NCBI RefSeq assembly: GCF_019343475.1
Contig: NZ_CP072453.1
Coordinates: 2,976,001-3,040,000 of the forward strand
From: Providencia sp. R33
GTDB lineage: Bacteria > Pseudomonadota > Gammaproteobacteria > Enterobacterales > Enterobacteriaceae
Reading direction: 5' to 3'
DNA: 64,000 nt
The notes beneath the pieces were generated by a model. It searched no databases. It saw only the letters and a program-made list of their open reading frames with translations, and had not been told where the DNA came from. Shown piece after piece: positions 9,076-17,556 of the stretch. Positions within the stretch are counted from its first letter, which is position 1. Every line of letters starts with the position of its first letter. Made by a program: the position numbers and the translations under genes.

Positions 9076-11091
9076 TTATTCCTCTCGGGCAAATAGGGCC
9101 TCGATAAAGTCATCGGCTTTAAATGGACGTAAATCTTCAATCCCTTCACCGATACCAATATAACGAATTGGAATACCAAATTGATCGGCAATAGAGAAGA
9201 TTACGCCACCTTTTGCTGTGCCATCGAGCTTAGTCAATGTTATACCTGTCAGACCTACCGCTTCGTCAAAAAGTTTCGCCTGACTCACTGCATTTTGTCC
9301 TGTGCTCGCATCCAGCGTTAGCATAATTTCATGCGGTGCACTTTCATCCAGTTTTTTCATCACTCGGACGATTTTCTTCAATTCTTCCATCAAATGCGAT
9401 TTGTTTTGTAAGCGGCCAGCGGTATCCGCAATCAATACATCAACACCTTTGGCTTGGGCTGATTGAATAGCATCAAAAATAACCGATGCAGGATCCGCTC
9501 CAGTGTGCTGCGCAACAACAGGGATTTTATTGCGTTCACCCCAAACTTGTAATTGCTCAACCGCAGCAGCACGGAACGTGTCCCCCGCAGCCAACATCAC
9601 GCTTTTGCCTTCAGATTGATATTGGCGAGCCAATTTACCAATCGTGGTGGTTTTACCCACACCGTTGACCCCAACCATAAGAATAACATAGGGTTTTTTA
9701 TCTTCGATCACGAGCGGTTTATCAACTTTCGCTAAAATATCAGACATTTCCTCACGCAATTTGCCATACAGCGCTTCGGCATCTTTGAGATCTTTACGAC
9801 TTGCATGAGCCGTGAGGTTGTCGATAATTTTACGTGTTGTCTCAACACCAACGTCCGCAATGAGTAATTGTTCTTCTAATTCATCGAATAAATCATCGTC
9901 AATTTTCTTACCTGTAAATAAGCTAAGAAAACCTGATCCCAGATTTTGGCGAGTTTTTAATAACCCTTTCTTCAGCCTAGCAAAGAAACCCTCTTTTTTC
10001 GGTTTTTCTTGCTCTTTTGATGAATTATTTTTTTCGTCTTCCAAACGAAGACGCTCAGCTTCGGCTTCTTCTTCCGCTAAACGTGCAGCTTCGGCAACTT
10101 GGCGTTCTTGCTCTGCTTGTTCTTCCGCTAAACGTGCGGCTTCAGCAGCTTGGCGTTCTTGCTCTGCTTGTTCTTCCGCTAAACGTGCGGCTTCGGCAGC
10201 TTGGCGCTCTTGCTCTGCTTGTTCTTCCGCTAAACGTGCGGCTTCGGCAGCTTGGCGCTCTTGCTCTGCTTGTTCTTCCGCTAAACGTGCGGCTTCAGCA
10301 GCTTGGCGTTCTTGCTCTGCTTGTTCTTCCGCTAAACGTGCGGCTTCAGCAGCTTGGCGCTCTTGCTCTGCTTGTTCCTCCGCTAAACGTGCGGCTTCGG
10401 CAGCTTGGCGCTCTTGCTCTGCTTGTTCTTCCGCTAAACGTGCGGCTTCCGCAGCTTGACGCTCTTGCTCTGCTTGTTCTTCCGCTAAACGTGCGGCTTC
10501 AGCAGCTTGGCGCTCTTGCTCTGCTTGTTCTTCCGCTAAACGTGCAGCTTCTTGCAGTTCACGTTCTGCTCTGTCTTCAGCTTCTTTAATCGCCGCTAAA
10601 TCTGCTTGGCGTTGTTGCTCTACTGCTTCCTCCGCAGCCTTGACCGCTGCCAATTCAGCTTCACGCTGACGCTCCAGCTCTTCTTCCGCAAGGCGTTGAG
10701 CCGCTTCTTCTTGGCGATCGCGCTGTGCTTTTTCTTCTGCTAGGCGCGCTTCTTCTGCGGCAAAACGCGCTTGTTCTGCTTGCTCTTGCGCCGCTTTAAT
10801 CGCCTCTAGCTGAGCCTTACGTTCAAGTTCCGCTTGTTCTGTTGCAGCTTCTATTGCGGCTTGTTGCGCTGCATACTGGCGTTCCGCTTCATCTTCCGCT
10901 GCTTTAATTGCAGCTTGCTCCGCTTGGTATTGACGTTCCGCTTCTGCGGCAGCGGCATCTTCTACGGGGTGTTGGTTTTCAACTTCGTTTGCAGTTTCTG
11001 CCTGCTGAGCTTGTTGTTTTTGAGTCTCTTCTTCATCTTTACGACCAAAACCTAGCCATGAAAAAAAGCCTTTTTTCTTGTCTTTAGCCAT
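9076..11091 (-). CDS. ftsY: Signal recognition particle receptor FtsY with expanded N-terminal repeat domain
   Basis: FtsY docks SRP-ribosome complexes at the inner membrane through its NG GTPase. At 671 residues it is much longer than E. coli FtsY (497). The NG domain occupies roughly residues 370-671, with G1 GVNGVGKTT near 474, DTAGRLQNK near 557, TLDASTGQNA and TKLDGTAKGG near 620. The preceding A domain is an acidic, Ala/Glu/Gln-rich predicted coiled coil. Inside it a 17-residue unit of the form AAEAARLAEEQAEQERQ is repeated nine times (about residues 182-338). The start has a GAGGAG site 11-12 bases upstream. The N-terminus MAKDKKKGFFSWLGFG is the usual lipid-binding segment. Confidence 0.97.
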   Translation of the reverse strand: MAKDKKKGFFSWLGFGRKDEEETQKQQAQQAETANEVENQHPVEDAAAAEAERQYQAEQAAIKAAEDEAERQYAAQQAAIEAATEQAELERKAQLEAIKAAQEQAEQARFAAEEARLAEEKAQRDRQEEAAQRLAEEELERQREAELAAVKAAEEAVEQQRQADLAAIKEAEDRAERELQEAARLAEEQAEQERQAAEAARLAEEQAEQERQAAEAARLAEEQAEQERQAAEAARLAEEQAEQERQAAEAARLAEEQAEQERQAAEAARLAEEQAEQERQAAEAARLAEEQAEQERQAAEAARLAEEQAEQERQAAEAARLAEEQAEQERQVAEAARLAEEEAEAERLRLEDEKNNSSKEQEKPKKEGFFARLKKGLLKTRQNLGSGFLSLFTGKKIDDDLFDELEEQLLIADVGVETTRKIIDNLTAHASRKDLKDAEALYGKLREEMSDILAKVDKPLVIEDKKPYVILMVGVNGVGKTTTIGKLARQYQSEGKSVMLAAGDTFRAAAVEQLQVWGERNKIPVVAQHTGADPASVIFDAIQSAQAKGVDVLIADTAGRLQNKSHLMEELKKIVRVMKKLDESAPHEIMLTLDASTGQNAVSQAKLFDEAVGLTGITLTKLDGTAKGGVIFSIADQFGIPIRYIGIGEGIEDLRPFKADDFIEALFAREE
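10082..10545. repeat. 51-bp tandem repeat inside ftsY (about nine units)
   Basis: A 51-base unit, read as 17 codons on the minus strand, recurs about nine times in a row with few base changes, mostly synonymous (for example tcggca/tcagca and cgctct/cgttct). Because the unit is a multiple of three, gains or losses keep the frame. A degenerate form of the same heptad-like pattern continues upstream to about 10960. It is a coding minisatellite and not a CRISPR. Confidence 0.95.
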
Positions 11092-11366
11092 CTGCCACTA
11101 CACTCCTCGCGGTAAAAATATGGCGCTCGATAATCAAATCGCAATCAAATTACATGCAGTCTATCATTTCATCGCTCTGCAACACATATCTGAAAGAAAA
11201 ATCCTGACAATTTAATCGAAATTTTTATGTTAAAACTGTGAAAACGACACGCTATAATCGAAATTCAGACAATTAGGGGTAACAACACTGCAACTTCTCC
11301 CCTGACAGGTATACAATGGTAACAATCATTTTTAAGTAAACAATAAGCTAAGTAGCAATACACATT

Positions 11367-11948
11367 ATGGCAAAAAAACCACAATCAGCGCCTTTAGGGC
11401 AAATTCGTATCATTGGTGGGAAATGGCGTGGGAGAAAGCTGCCTGTCCGTGATAGTGAGGGCTTACGTCCAACCACAGACCGCATCAAAGAAACGTTATT
11501 TAATTGGTTAATGCCTGTTATTCGGGACGCACGCTGCCTTGATTGCTTCGCAGGAAGTGGTTCATTAGGTTTCGAGGCGCTTTCTCGCTTCGCTCAAAGC
11601 GTGACATTCATTGAGCTAGATAAACAAAATGCGCAATTGCTCACTGAAAATAAGGCCCGTTTACAAGCGGATGATGCAACCGTTGTCACCAACAGTAGCC
11701 TGACTGTATTAAGCCAACAGGGAACCCCTTTTGACGTGGTATTTATTGACCCACCATTTCGCAAAGGCTTACTCAACGAAACAATTCAATTGCTCGAAAA
11801 AAACCAATGGCTAGCAGACGAAAGCTGGATATACGTTGAGTCAGAGGCGGAGTCACCACTTACTGACCTCCCTACAAACTGGCAGCTTCATCGCGAAAAA
11901 ATTGCTGGCCAAGTTGCTTATCGCCTGTTTATTCGAACCTCACTTTAG
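11367..11948 (+). CDS. rsmD: 16S rRNA (guanine-966-N2)-methyltransferase RsmD
   Basis: RsmD methylates G966 in 16S rRNA of the assembled 30S particle using S-adenosylmethionine. The 193-residue protein has the N-terminal RIIGGKWRGRKLPV, the motif PTTDRIKETLFNWL, the SAM-binding loop DCFAGSGSLGFEALSR and the catalytic NPPY-type motif as DPPF. It is divergent from ftsY, the arrangement seen in E. coli, and followed nine bases later by a small membrane-protein gene. Confidence 0.97.
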   Translation: MAKKPQSAPLGQIRIIGGKWRGRKLPVRDSEGLRPTTDRIKETLFNWLMPVIRDARCLDCFAGSGSLGFEALSRFAQSVTFIELDKQNAQLLTENKARLQADDATVVTNSSLTVLSQQGTPFDVVFIDPPFRKGLLNETIQLLEKNQWLADESWIYVESEAESPLTDLPTNWQLHREKIAGQVAYRLFIRTSL

Positions 11949-11957
11949 GAAAAAAGT

Positions 11958-12254
11958 ATGTTAATTAATGTTGGTCGCCTGCTGATGGTTTGCGTTTGGG
12001 GTTTTATGGTATTTAATTTAATTCACCCATTCCCTAAACCATTGAAATATTTCATGGATATCGCAATGGTCTTTATGATTTTCATGCACGCATTACAAAC
12101 TATTTTCCTAAAAGCCACTTTGCCTAAAGGTGAAAAAATTTCTGGTTTAGTGCAAACGCGCATCTTTTTCTTTGGTGTCTTCGAAATGTTAGCGATGCAG
12201 AAAAAAACGAAAGCTGCTTTAGAAAAAGCCAAGAAAAATAAGTCAGAACAATAG
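11958..12254 (+). CDS. yhhL: Small inner-membrane protein, DUF1145 (YhhL type)
   Basis: This 98-residue protein has two or three hydrophobic segments (VGRLLMVCVWGFMVFNLI; MDIAMVFMIFMHALQTIF) and a lysine-rich tail. Its position directly after rsmD and its DUF1145-like sequence match E. coli YhhL. The function is unknown. It starts nine bases after the rsmD stop and so is probably co-transcribed. The stop lies one base from the stop of the convergent neighbour. Confidence 0.82.
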   Translation: MLINVGRLLMVCVWGFMVFNLIHPFPKPLKYFMDIAMVFMIFMHALQTIFLKATLPKGEKISGLVQTRIFFFGVFEMLAMQKKTKAALEKAKKNKSEQ

Positions 12255-12255
12255 A

Positions 12256-12606
12256 TTATTTGGGTTCAAAACGAATATACCGCGTTCCTTGCAGAGTAAG
12301 TTTACCTTCACGCTCTAGCTCAACTTCGCGGTATTGTTCTTCTGTTACAATCGTTTTAATCACCTCACCGCTGGCTAACGTTTTAAAATAAATTTCGTAG
12401 CGGAAAGCTTCAGGTGAAACGACATCCCGTTCGCGAGAACGCATGTTAGGATAAGGGTAATCTTTTTTGCTATCCACCTTAACTAAGTAACTAACAGGCA
12501 AGGAATTATCGTTAATTTCATTTTGCTTGCGTTGATCAAAAAAACGTTTAGTGGCAAGCACGGCGATAATCGCAATAACGATAATTAATAATATTGGCTT
12601 ATTCAT
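12256..12606 (-). CDS. yhhM: DUF2500 membrane-anchored protein (YhhM type)
   Basis: This 116-residue protein has one N-terminal membrane anchor (PILLIIVIAIIAVLA) followed by a soluble region containing SYLVKVDSKKDYPYPNMRSRERDVVSPEAF in part, typical of DUF2500. Its place between yhhL and yhhN, and its opposite orientation, match E. coli yhhM. The role is unknown. It converges with yhhL, with one base between stop codons. Confidence 0.82.
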   Translation of the reverse strand: MNKPILLIIVIAIIAVLATKRFFDQRKQNEINDNSLPVSYLVKVDSKKDYPYPNMRSRERDVVSPEAFRYEIYFKTLASGEVIKTIVTEEQYREVELEREGKLTLQGTRYIRFEPK

Positions 12607-12728
12607 AATTTGTGCATTTCGCTTAAAAAGATCCTAACTATAGTTTATCTTATTTGTAGAAACAGAACACGTTATCTCAGTGAACGGCTTATTACCGTTT
12701 CATTTATTGAACTTATAAGGATATGTGT

Positions 12729-13358
12729 ATGATTAGTTGGCCATTTCTCGCAGTGCTCTTCTCTGGCTGGTTATATGTCGATGCTGCCTACCGCGGCCCA
12801 GGATGGCAACGTTGGTTATTCCGCCCTATTACGCTGTTATTGTTACTCTTTTGGGGGTGGAGTTCGGATGATTTAAATCTGCAAAATTACCTTATTCTTG
12901 GCGGATTATTAGTTTCACTGATAGCTGATCTCTCGCGAATGTTTTCAAGTGAACACTTACTAACTTCTGTCGCCCTCATGTTTCTCAGCTACCTGATTTA
13001 CACAATTAGCTTTGGTATGCAATTAAACTTTGGGCTATTTTTACCTTGGTTAGCGGCACCACTGATAATTGCAGCCATCACTCTGGTTCTTATTTGGGGC
13101 AAATTAGAAAATCTACAGGCTATTGTTTTTGCCTCTTTAATTATGTGTATGATTATGGCCTGGGTCGCTGGCGACCAATATTTCGGCCTTGGGCGCGAAT
13201 ATAACTTTTCCATCATGGTGGGAGCATCGTTACTCTTTTTATCTAACTGCGTATGGTTAATTGCCCATTTCCGCTTACCGTTCAAAGCCTCAAAAGCGGT
13301 TGTCGCTGCATTATATTTTCTTGGTCAATTCTTTATTGTCCGCGCAATTTATTTATGA
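12729..13358 (+). CDS. yhhN: YhhN-family membrane protein (lysoplasmalogenase-like)
   Basis: This 209-residue, largely hydrophobic protein of the YhhN/TMEM86 family has about seven to eight membrane segments. The family includes lysoplasmalogenases that cleave vinyl-ether lysolipids. The bacterial substrate is uncertain. Conserved stretches include VDAAYRGPGWQRW, GLLVSLIADLSRM and GASLLFLSNCVWL. The start at 12729 (MISWPFLAV) is preferred over the ATG six bases earlier because the AAGGA site sits at a workable distance only for this one. Confidence 0.88.
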   Translation: MISWPFLAVLFSGWLYVDAAYRGPGWQRWLFRPITLLLLLFWGWSSDDLNLQNYLILGGLLVSLIADLSRMFSSEHLLTSVALMFLSYLIYTISFGMQLNFGLFLPWLAAPLIIAAITLVLIWGKLENLQAIVFASLIMCMIMAWVAGDQYFGLGREYNFSIMVGASLLFLSNCVWLIAHFRLPFKASKAVVAALYFLGQFFIVRAIYL

Positions 13359-13373
13359 TTTCTCCCGTAATAA

Positions 13374-13420
13374 GTGCCAATTGATAAAAAATGCTATTTG
13401 AGAATTTTATCAGTTGGCGC
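13374..13420. terminator. Long inverted repeat after yhhN
   Basis: Arms 13374-13389 and 13405-13420 pair over 16 positions (with G-U pairs) around a 15-base loop, just past the yhhN stop and just before the zntA promoter. There is no clean T-run outside the stem on the plus strand, so termination is plausible but not proven. Confidence 0.5.
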
Positions 13421-13432
13421 CCCTCATTTTGT

Positions 13433-13464
13433 TTGACTCTAGAGTAGACTCCAGAGTGTAGACT
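13433..13464 (+). promoter_or_regulatory. ZntR-type zntA promoter with 20-bp spacer
   Basis: A -35 TTGACT and a -10 TAGACT are separated by exactly 20 bases, the overlong spacer typical of MerR-family promoters. The spacer is a dyad, ACTCTAGAGT-AG-ACTCCAGAGT. The arrangement almost matches the known E. coli zntA promoter bound by ZntR. zntR itself is not in this window. Confidence 0.93.
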
Positions 13465-13513
13465 TATCAACAATCAGTGATGGAACTCATTATAGTTGGA
13501 TAAGGGGGCGCTT

Positions 13514-15901
13514 ATGCACTCACACTCTCATAAAGAAAATCATACACATACAAGCTCATGTTGCTCAAGCACTAGTGCATGCTCATCCACGGTGACACAA
13601 AACGGTGCGCAGGCGAGTAATGACTCACATGTTCATGAGCATAGCGATGCAAAAAAACATCCCGATGACGATGAAGGATCCCACCGACACAGTGGTGGGT
13701 CTCACTCAGGTCATGACCATGGATCTCACGACCACCAACATGGTGGTAGCTGCGGATTAACAGCAAATGCCGTTGATGAAGTTGAGCCTTTGCAGGCTGC
13801 TGGGCAGCGTTTTAGCTGGGTTATCCGCGGAATGGATTGCCCAAGTTGCGCCAATAAAATTGAAAATGCGGTTGGCCAAATCGACGAAGTTAAACAAGCC
13901 AAAGTTTTGTTTGCGACTGAAAAATTAGTGGTTGATGCAAATACTGACATCAGTGTGGCAGTACGTTCTACCGTAGAAGCCGCAGGCTATGAATTACTTG
14001 AAGTCGGTAGTAATAATGCAGCATCTATTGCACCGCCACAAAGCTTACTGAGTGAAGCTAAGCCTGTCATTATCTTAGCAATACTGATGGCAATCAGCTG
14101 GGGAATTGAGGCATTTAGCCCGAAAATCGGGAATATTGCTTTTATTTTAACCACGTTATACGGGTTATATCCTATCGCGAGCAAATCATTACGTTTAATT
14201 CGTACTGGTACTCCTTTTGCTATCGAAACATTGATGACCGTTGCTGCTGTAGGGGCAATTTTTATTCAAGCCACAGAAGAAGCCGCTATGGTTATCTTGC
14301 TGTTTATGCTAGGAGAAATGCTCGAATCTTATTCTGCTGGCCGTGCTCGTCGTGGGGTCAGCGCATTAATGGCACTGGTTCCTGAAGATGCAATTCTCAT
14401 TAAAGATGGGCAAAAAACCACCGTTCCTGTTGCACAACTGCGCCCAGGGGACATTATTGAAGTCGCACCAGGTGGGCGCTTGCCAACAGATGCCGTGTTA
14501 GTTTCAGGTTTTGCCAGCTTTGATGAAAGTGCGTTAACAGGGGAATCCGTTCCTGTTGAACGCAACATTGGCGAAAAAGTCGCTGCTGGCTGCTTATCTG
14601 TTGACCGCGCAGTGCAAATGAAAGTGGTTTCAGAGCAAGGCCAGAATGCGATTGACCGTATTTTGCAGCTAATTGAGGAAGCTGAAGAACGTCGAGCCCC
14701 CATCGAGCGCTTTATCGACCGTTTCAGCCGTATTTATACGCCAATTATCATGTTAATTTCAGCGTTAGTGATTATTATCCCACCAATTTTCTTTTCTGCA
14801 CCTTGGGAAACATGGATCTATCGCGGCTTAACATTGCTATTAATCGGTTGTCCGTGTGCGCTTGTGATATCAACACCTGCAGCGATAACCTCAGCCCTTG
14901 CGACAGCAACACGTCGCGGCGCATTGATAAAAGGTGGCGCTGCGCTTGAACAGCTTGGCACAATTACCACTATCGCCTTAGATAAAACCGGGACGCTGAC
15001 GGAAGGTAAACCTCACGTCACTAATTTAGTTCCTGTTGATGGCATGACCGAAAGTGAATTAGTGCAAATCACAGCGTCTGTTGAGGTTGGTTCACACCAC
15101 CCATTGGCAAAAGCGGTTGTAAATAAAGCGGAAGAGCTGTCTTTGTCAGTGACTGAAGCACAAGACCGTAAAGCGCTTGCAGGAAAAGGTGTTGAAGGTG
15201 TTCTTAACAATAAACGCATACTGGTTAGTGCACCAAATCGCTTAGAAACTCCATTAGAAAATGAATGGCAAAGCAAAGTTGACGCATTGGAAGCTGAGGG
15301 TAAAACGGTCGTTGTCACATTGGAAGATAACCGCGTTATTGGTTTAACTGCGCTGCAAGACACACTTCGCACAGATGCCAGTGACGCGATGAGCATGCTC
15401 AAAGCGCTCAATGTCAATGCCGTGATGTTAACGGGGGATAACCCGCGTGCTGCTAGTGCAATTGCAGGTCAATTAGGTATGGAGTTCCGTGCGGGTTTAC
15501 TCCCAGAAGATAAAGTGACTGCAGTTATGGAGCTAAACCGCAACCATAGCACCATGATGGTCGGTGATGGCATTAACGATGCCCCTGCAATGAAAGCCTC
15601 GAGCATCGGTGTGGCAATGGGCAGTGGTACTGACGTCGCGTTAGAAACAGCGGATGCGGCTTTAACTCATAACCGTTTAACAGGCTTACCAGAAATTATT
15701 GCGCTATCCCGTGCAACGCGGAAAATTATCCGTGAAAACATTACGATAGCGCTTGGGCTAAAAGGCGTATTTTTAGTCACCAGTTTACTCGGGATCACTG
15801 GACTTTGGGTAGCAGTGCTTGCGGACTCAGGTGCTACCGCGCTTGTAACCGCGAATGCTGTACGGTTACTTCGAGTAAAATTACCTCAAGTGAAAAAGTA
15901 G
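13514..15901 (+). CDS. zntA: Zn(II)/Cd(II)/Pb(II) P-type ATPase ZntA
   Basis: ZntA exports zinc, cadmium and lead across the inner membrane. The ATG at 13514 follows AAGGGGG by five bases; an upstream TTG in frame lacks a ribosome site. The 795-residue protein begins with an unusually long His/Cys-rich tail (about 90 residues, many HSH, HDH and CC groups), then a heavy-metal domain with GMDCPSCANK, eight predicted membrane helices, the CPC ion-binding motif GCPCALV, the phosphorylation motif DKTGTLTEG, TGDNPRAA and GDGINDAPA. E. coli ZntA has 732 residues, so the extra length is mainly the metal-rich tail. Confidence 0.97.
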   Translation: MHSHSHKENHTHTSSCCSSTSACSSTVTQNGAQASNDSHVHEHSDAKKHPDDDEGSHRHSGGSHSGHDHGSHDHQHGGSCGLTANAVDEVEPLQAAGQRFSWVIRGMDCPSCANKIENAVGQIDEVKQAKVLFATEKLVVDANTDISVAVRSTVEAAGYELLEVGSNNAASIAPPQSLLSEAKPVIILAILMAISWGIEAFSPKIGNIAFILTTLYGLYPIASKSLRLIRTGTPFAIETLMTVAAVGAIFIQATEEAAMVILLFMLGEMLESYSAGRARRGVSALMALVPEDAILIKDGQKTTVPVAQLRPGDIIEVAPGGRLPTDAVLVSGFASFDESALTGESVPVERNIGEKVAAGCLSVDRAVQMKVVSEQGQNAIDRILQLIEEAEERRAPIERFIDRFSRIYTPIIMLISALVIIIPPIFFSAPWETWIYRGLTLLLIGCPCALVISTPAAITSALATATRRGALIKGGAALEQLGTITTIALDKTGTLTEGKPHVTNLVPVDGMTESELVQITASVEVGSHHPLAKAVVNKAEELSLSVTEAQDRKALAGKGVEGVLNNKRILVSAPNRLETPLENEWQSKVDALEAEGKTVVVTLEDNRVIGLTALQDTLRTDASDAMSMLKALNVNAVMLTGDNPRAASAIAGQLGMEFRAGLLPEDKVTAVMELNRNHSTMMVGDGINDAPAMKASSIGVAMGSGTDVALETADAALTHNRLTGLPEIIALSRATRKIIRENITIALGLKGVFLVTSLLGITGLWVAVLADSGATALVTANAVRLLRVKLPQVKK

Positions 15902-15918
15902 TGTTTCATCAACTAAGC

Positions 15919-15945
15919 AAAGCGCCCAATGTGGCGCTTTTTTTT
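15919..15945 (+). terminator. zntA intrinsic terminator
   Basis: AAAGCGCC and GGCGCTTT form an eight-pair stem with a CAATGT loop, followed by a T-run, 18 bases past the zntA stop. Confidence 0.93.
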
Positions 15946-16090
15946 CGAATCACAACTTAATATAATCAATTATTACAATTAGTTAATTGTCATCTCATGC
16001 GTAATTTTAGGACAAACTTTTTATCTGTGAGTCCGAAAGTTGCGTAAAATTACCCACGTAAACAAGCTATCTGTTGAGTGGGAAATCGAT

Positions 16091-17005
16091 ATGGTAAAAC
16101 AGCGTAATTCAACACCCCATGACGCCGCCTTTAAAGGGTTTATGTCTAAAGTTGACAATGCGCGTGACTTTTTTGATATCCACCTTCCCACCAATATTAA
16201 GCAATTATGCCATTTCGACACATTAGCGATAACCAACACATCTTTTATTGATAAACAGCTGCGTTCGCGTTTCTCAGATGTATTGTATACCGTCGAAACA
16301 CAGCAAGGTGATGGGTATATTTATATGTTAGTTGAGCACCAATCATCGCCTGATAAGCTCATGGGATGGCGGTTGATGCACTATGCTTTTTTAGCCATGA
16401 ATCAGCATCTACAACAAGGCAACAAAGACCTACCGTTGGTTGTGCCTGTATTATTTTACCACGGAAAAGTGAGCCCTTATCCATATGCTCAACCTTGGAC
16501 GCATTGCTTTCATTGGCCGGATGTCGCATCAGATTTATATAGCAAAACATTTCCCATTGTTGATATCACGGTTATTGATGACAATGAACTCGTCAATCAT
16601 CGCAAAGTCGCCGTCATGGAGCTTGCAATGAAACACAAGGACTTACGCGATGAGTTTCAACGGGTTGTTCCTTTGTTGGCTCAAGCGCTCAACCAGCACT
16701 ATAATAATGACGATGACATCATCACAATCCTTAATTATCTCTTTATTACCGTGGACTCTATTCATTTTGAATATATTGTTCAGCAACTGAGTGAAGCAAC
16801 AGAAAAACATCAAGGGGTTATCATGAATATTGCGCTGAGATTACAAGAAAAAGGCCGTAAAGAGGGCATTGAAGAAGGACGAAAAGAAGCTTATGAACAA
16901 CAACTTACCACTGCTCAATATCTTTTAAAAAGCGGTGTCGACTTAGAATTAATTATTAACAGTACAGGCTTAAGCCGTGAAGAGATAAACTCGGCGTCAA
17001 AATAG
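16091..17005 (+). CDS. Rpn-family recombination-promoting nuclease / transposase_31-like protein
   Basis: This 304-residue PD-(D/E)XK nuclease-like protein is of the RpnA/YhgA family. Shared marks are STPHDAAFKGFM near the N-terminus, SFIDKQLRSRFSDVLY, YIYMLVEHQSSPDKLM (catalytic D..ExQ region), and PLVVPVLFYHG. The C-terminus has a charged KGRKEGIEEGRKEAYEQQ segment typical of the family. The start at 16091 aligns with RpnA; an upstream TTG extension is not conserved. E. coli Rpn proteins are linked to RecA-independent recombination. The gene stands alone between zntA and tusA, probably as an accessory insertion in that otherwise conserved neighbourhood. Confidence 0.9.
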   Translation: MVKQRNSTPHDAAFKGFMSKVDNARDFFDIHLPTNIKQLCHFDTLAITNTSFIDKQLRSRFSDVLYTVETQQGDGYIYMLVEHQSSPDKLMGWRLMHYAFLAMNQHLQQGNKDLPLVVPVLFYHGKVSPYPYAQPWTHCFHWPDVASDLYSKTFPIVDITVIDDNELVNHRKVAVMELAMKHKDLRDEFQRVVPLLAQALNQHYNNDDDIITILNYLFITVDSIHFEYIVQQLSEATEKHQGVIMNIALRLQEKGRKEGIEEGRKEAYEQQLTTAQYLLKSGVDLELIINSTGLSREEINSASK

Positions 17006-17135
17006 ATTAAGCATCTTTAAAAATAATCAATTAGGCTATTTAAAAAAACTTACTTTTCACTGTTTAACTCTATACATGCGCAAGAACAGCTGCCGCCCCT
17101 AATGGCAACGGCCACACTGTTTCTCACACAATAAC

Positions 17136-17390
17136 CTATAACCCGCTGGCTTTTTTACGCAACAAATAACGGTAAGGGGCGCTTTCAGCTTCAACTGCCA
17201 GCAAGTCATGCTCCATAAAACGGCAAAAACCGGGAATATCACGGGTCGTTGCGGGGTCATCGGCAATAATCAGTAACGTCTCGCCTTCTGCCATATTCCG
17301 CACAGTTTTACGTACTAACATCACAGGCTCTGGGCAGCGTAAGCCAAGAGTATCAAGGGTTTTGGTTGCGTTGGTAAATAAATCAGACAT
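17136..17390 (-). CDS. tusA: Sulfurtransferase TusA
   Basis: TusA receives persulfide sulfur from IscS and passes it down the Tus relay for tRNA 2-thiouridine synthesis. The 84-residue protein has the active Cys in DTLGLRCPEPVM near residue 19 and the conserved PGFCRFMEHDLL region. The neighbours zntA (upstream side) and yhhQ match the E. coli order zntA-tusA-yhhQ. Confidence 0.97.
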   Translation of the reverse strand: MSDLFTNATKTLDTLGLRCPEPVMLVRKTVRNMAEGETLLIIADDPATTRDIPGFCRFMEHDLLAVEAESAPYRYLLRKKASGL

Positions 17391-17517
17391 ATAAACGACT
17401 TCTTAAAGAGATCAATAGATTGATTATATAATAAAACGCGCGTTGATGAATGAACAGTTTTGCTTTTGTTGCGCAACGGGCGTATGATGCGCTACTCCCG
17501 ATTTAGGGATGAATTTC

Positions 17518-17550
17518 ATGGGTTCCCTCACCCCATTGCGACTAAAAAGG
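17518..17550 (+). ncRNA. preQ1-I (type III-like) riboswitch before yhhQ
   Basis: Stem P1 pairs ATGGG (17518-17522) with CCCAT (17532-17536). The loop reads TTC-CCT-CAC. The CCT can pair with the AGG at 17548-17550, closing an H-type pseudoknot after an A-rich segment. That AGG is the Shine-Dalgarno of yhhQ, whose ATG follows six bases later, so ligand binding would hide the ribosome site. A preQ1-I type III riboswitch that uses the Shine-Dalgarno in this way is established upstream of E. coli yhhQ; assignment here rests on pattern and context. Confidence 0.82.
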
Positions 17551-17556
17551 TACAAT

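Noticed and set aside
10082..10545. Regular repeats that could be taken for a CRISPR array
   Set aside because: The 51-base unit is continuous with no unique spacers and lies in the ftsY coding frame.
9812..10589. Long plus-strand reading frames opposite ftsY, rich in Ser/Ala/Leu repeats
   Set aside because: They are antisense shadows of the 51-bp coding repeat of ftsY. The repeat keeps several frames open, and there is no ribosome site or family match.
13496..13513. TTG start for zntA
   Set aside because: The ATG at 13514 has an AAGGGGG site five bases upstream and the TTG has none.
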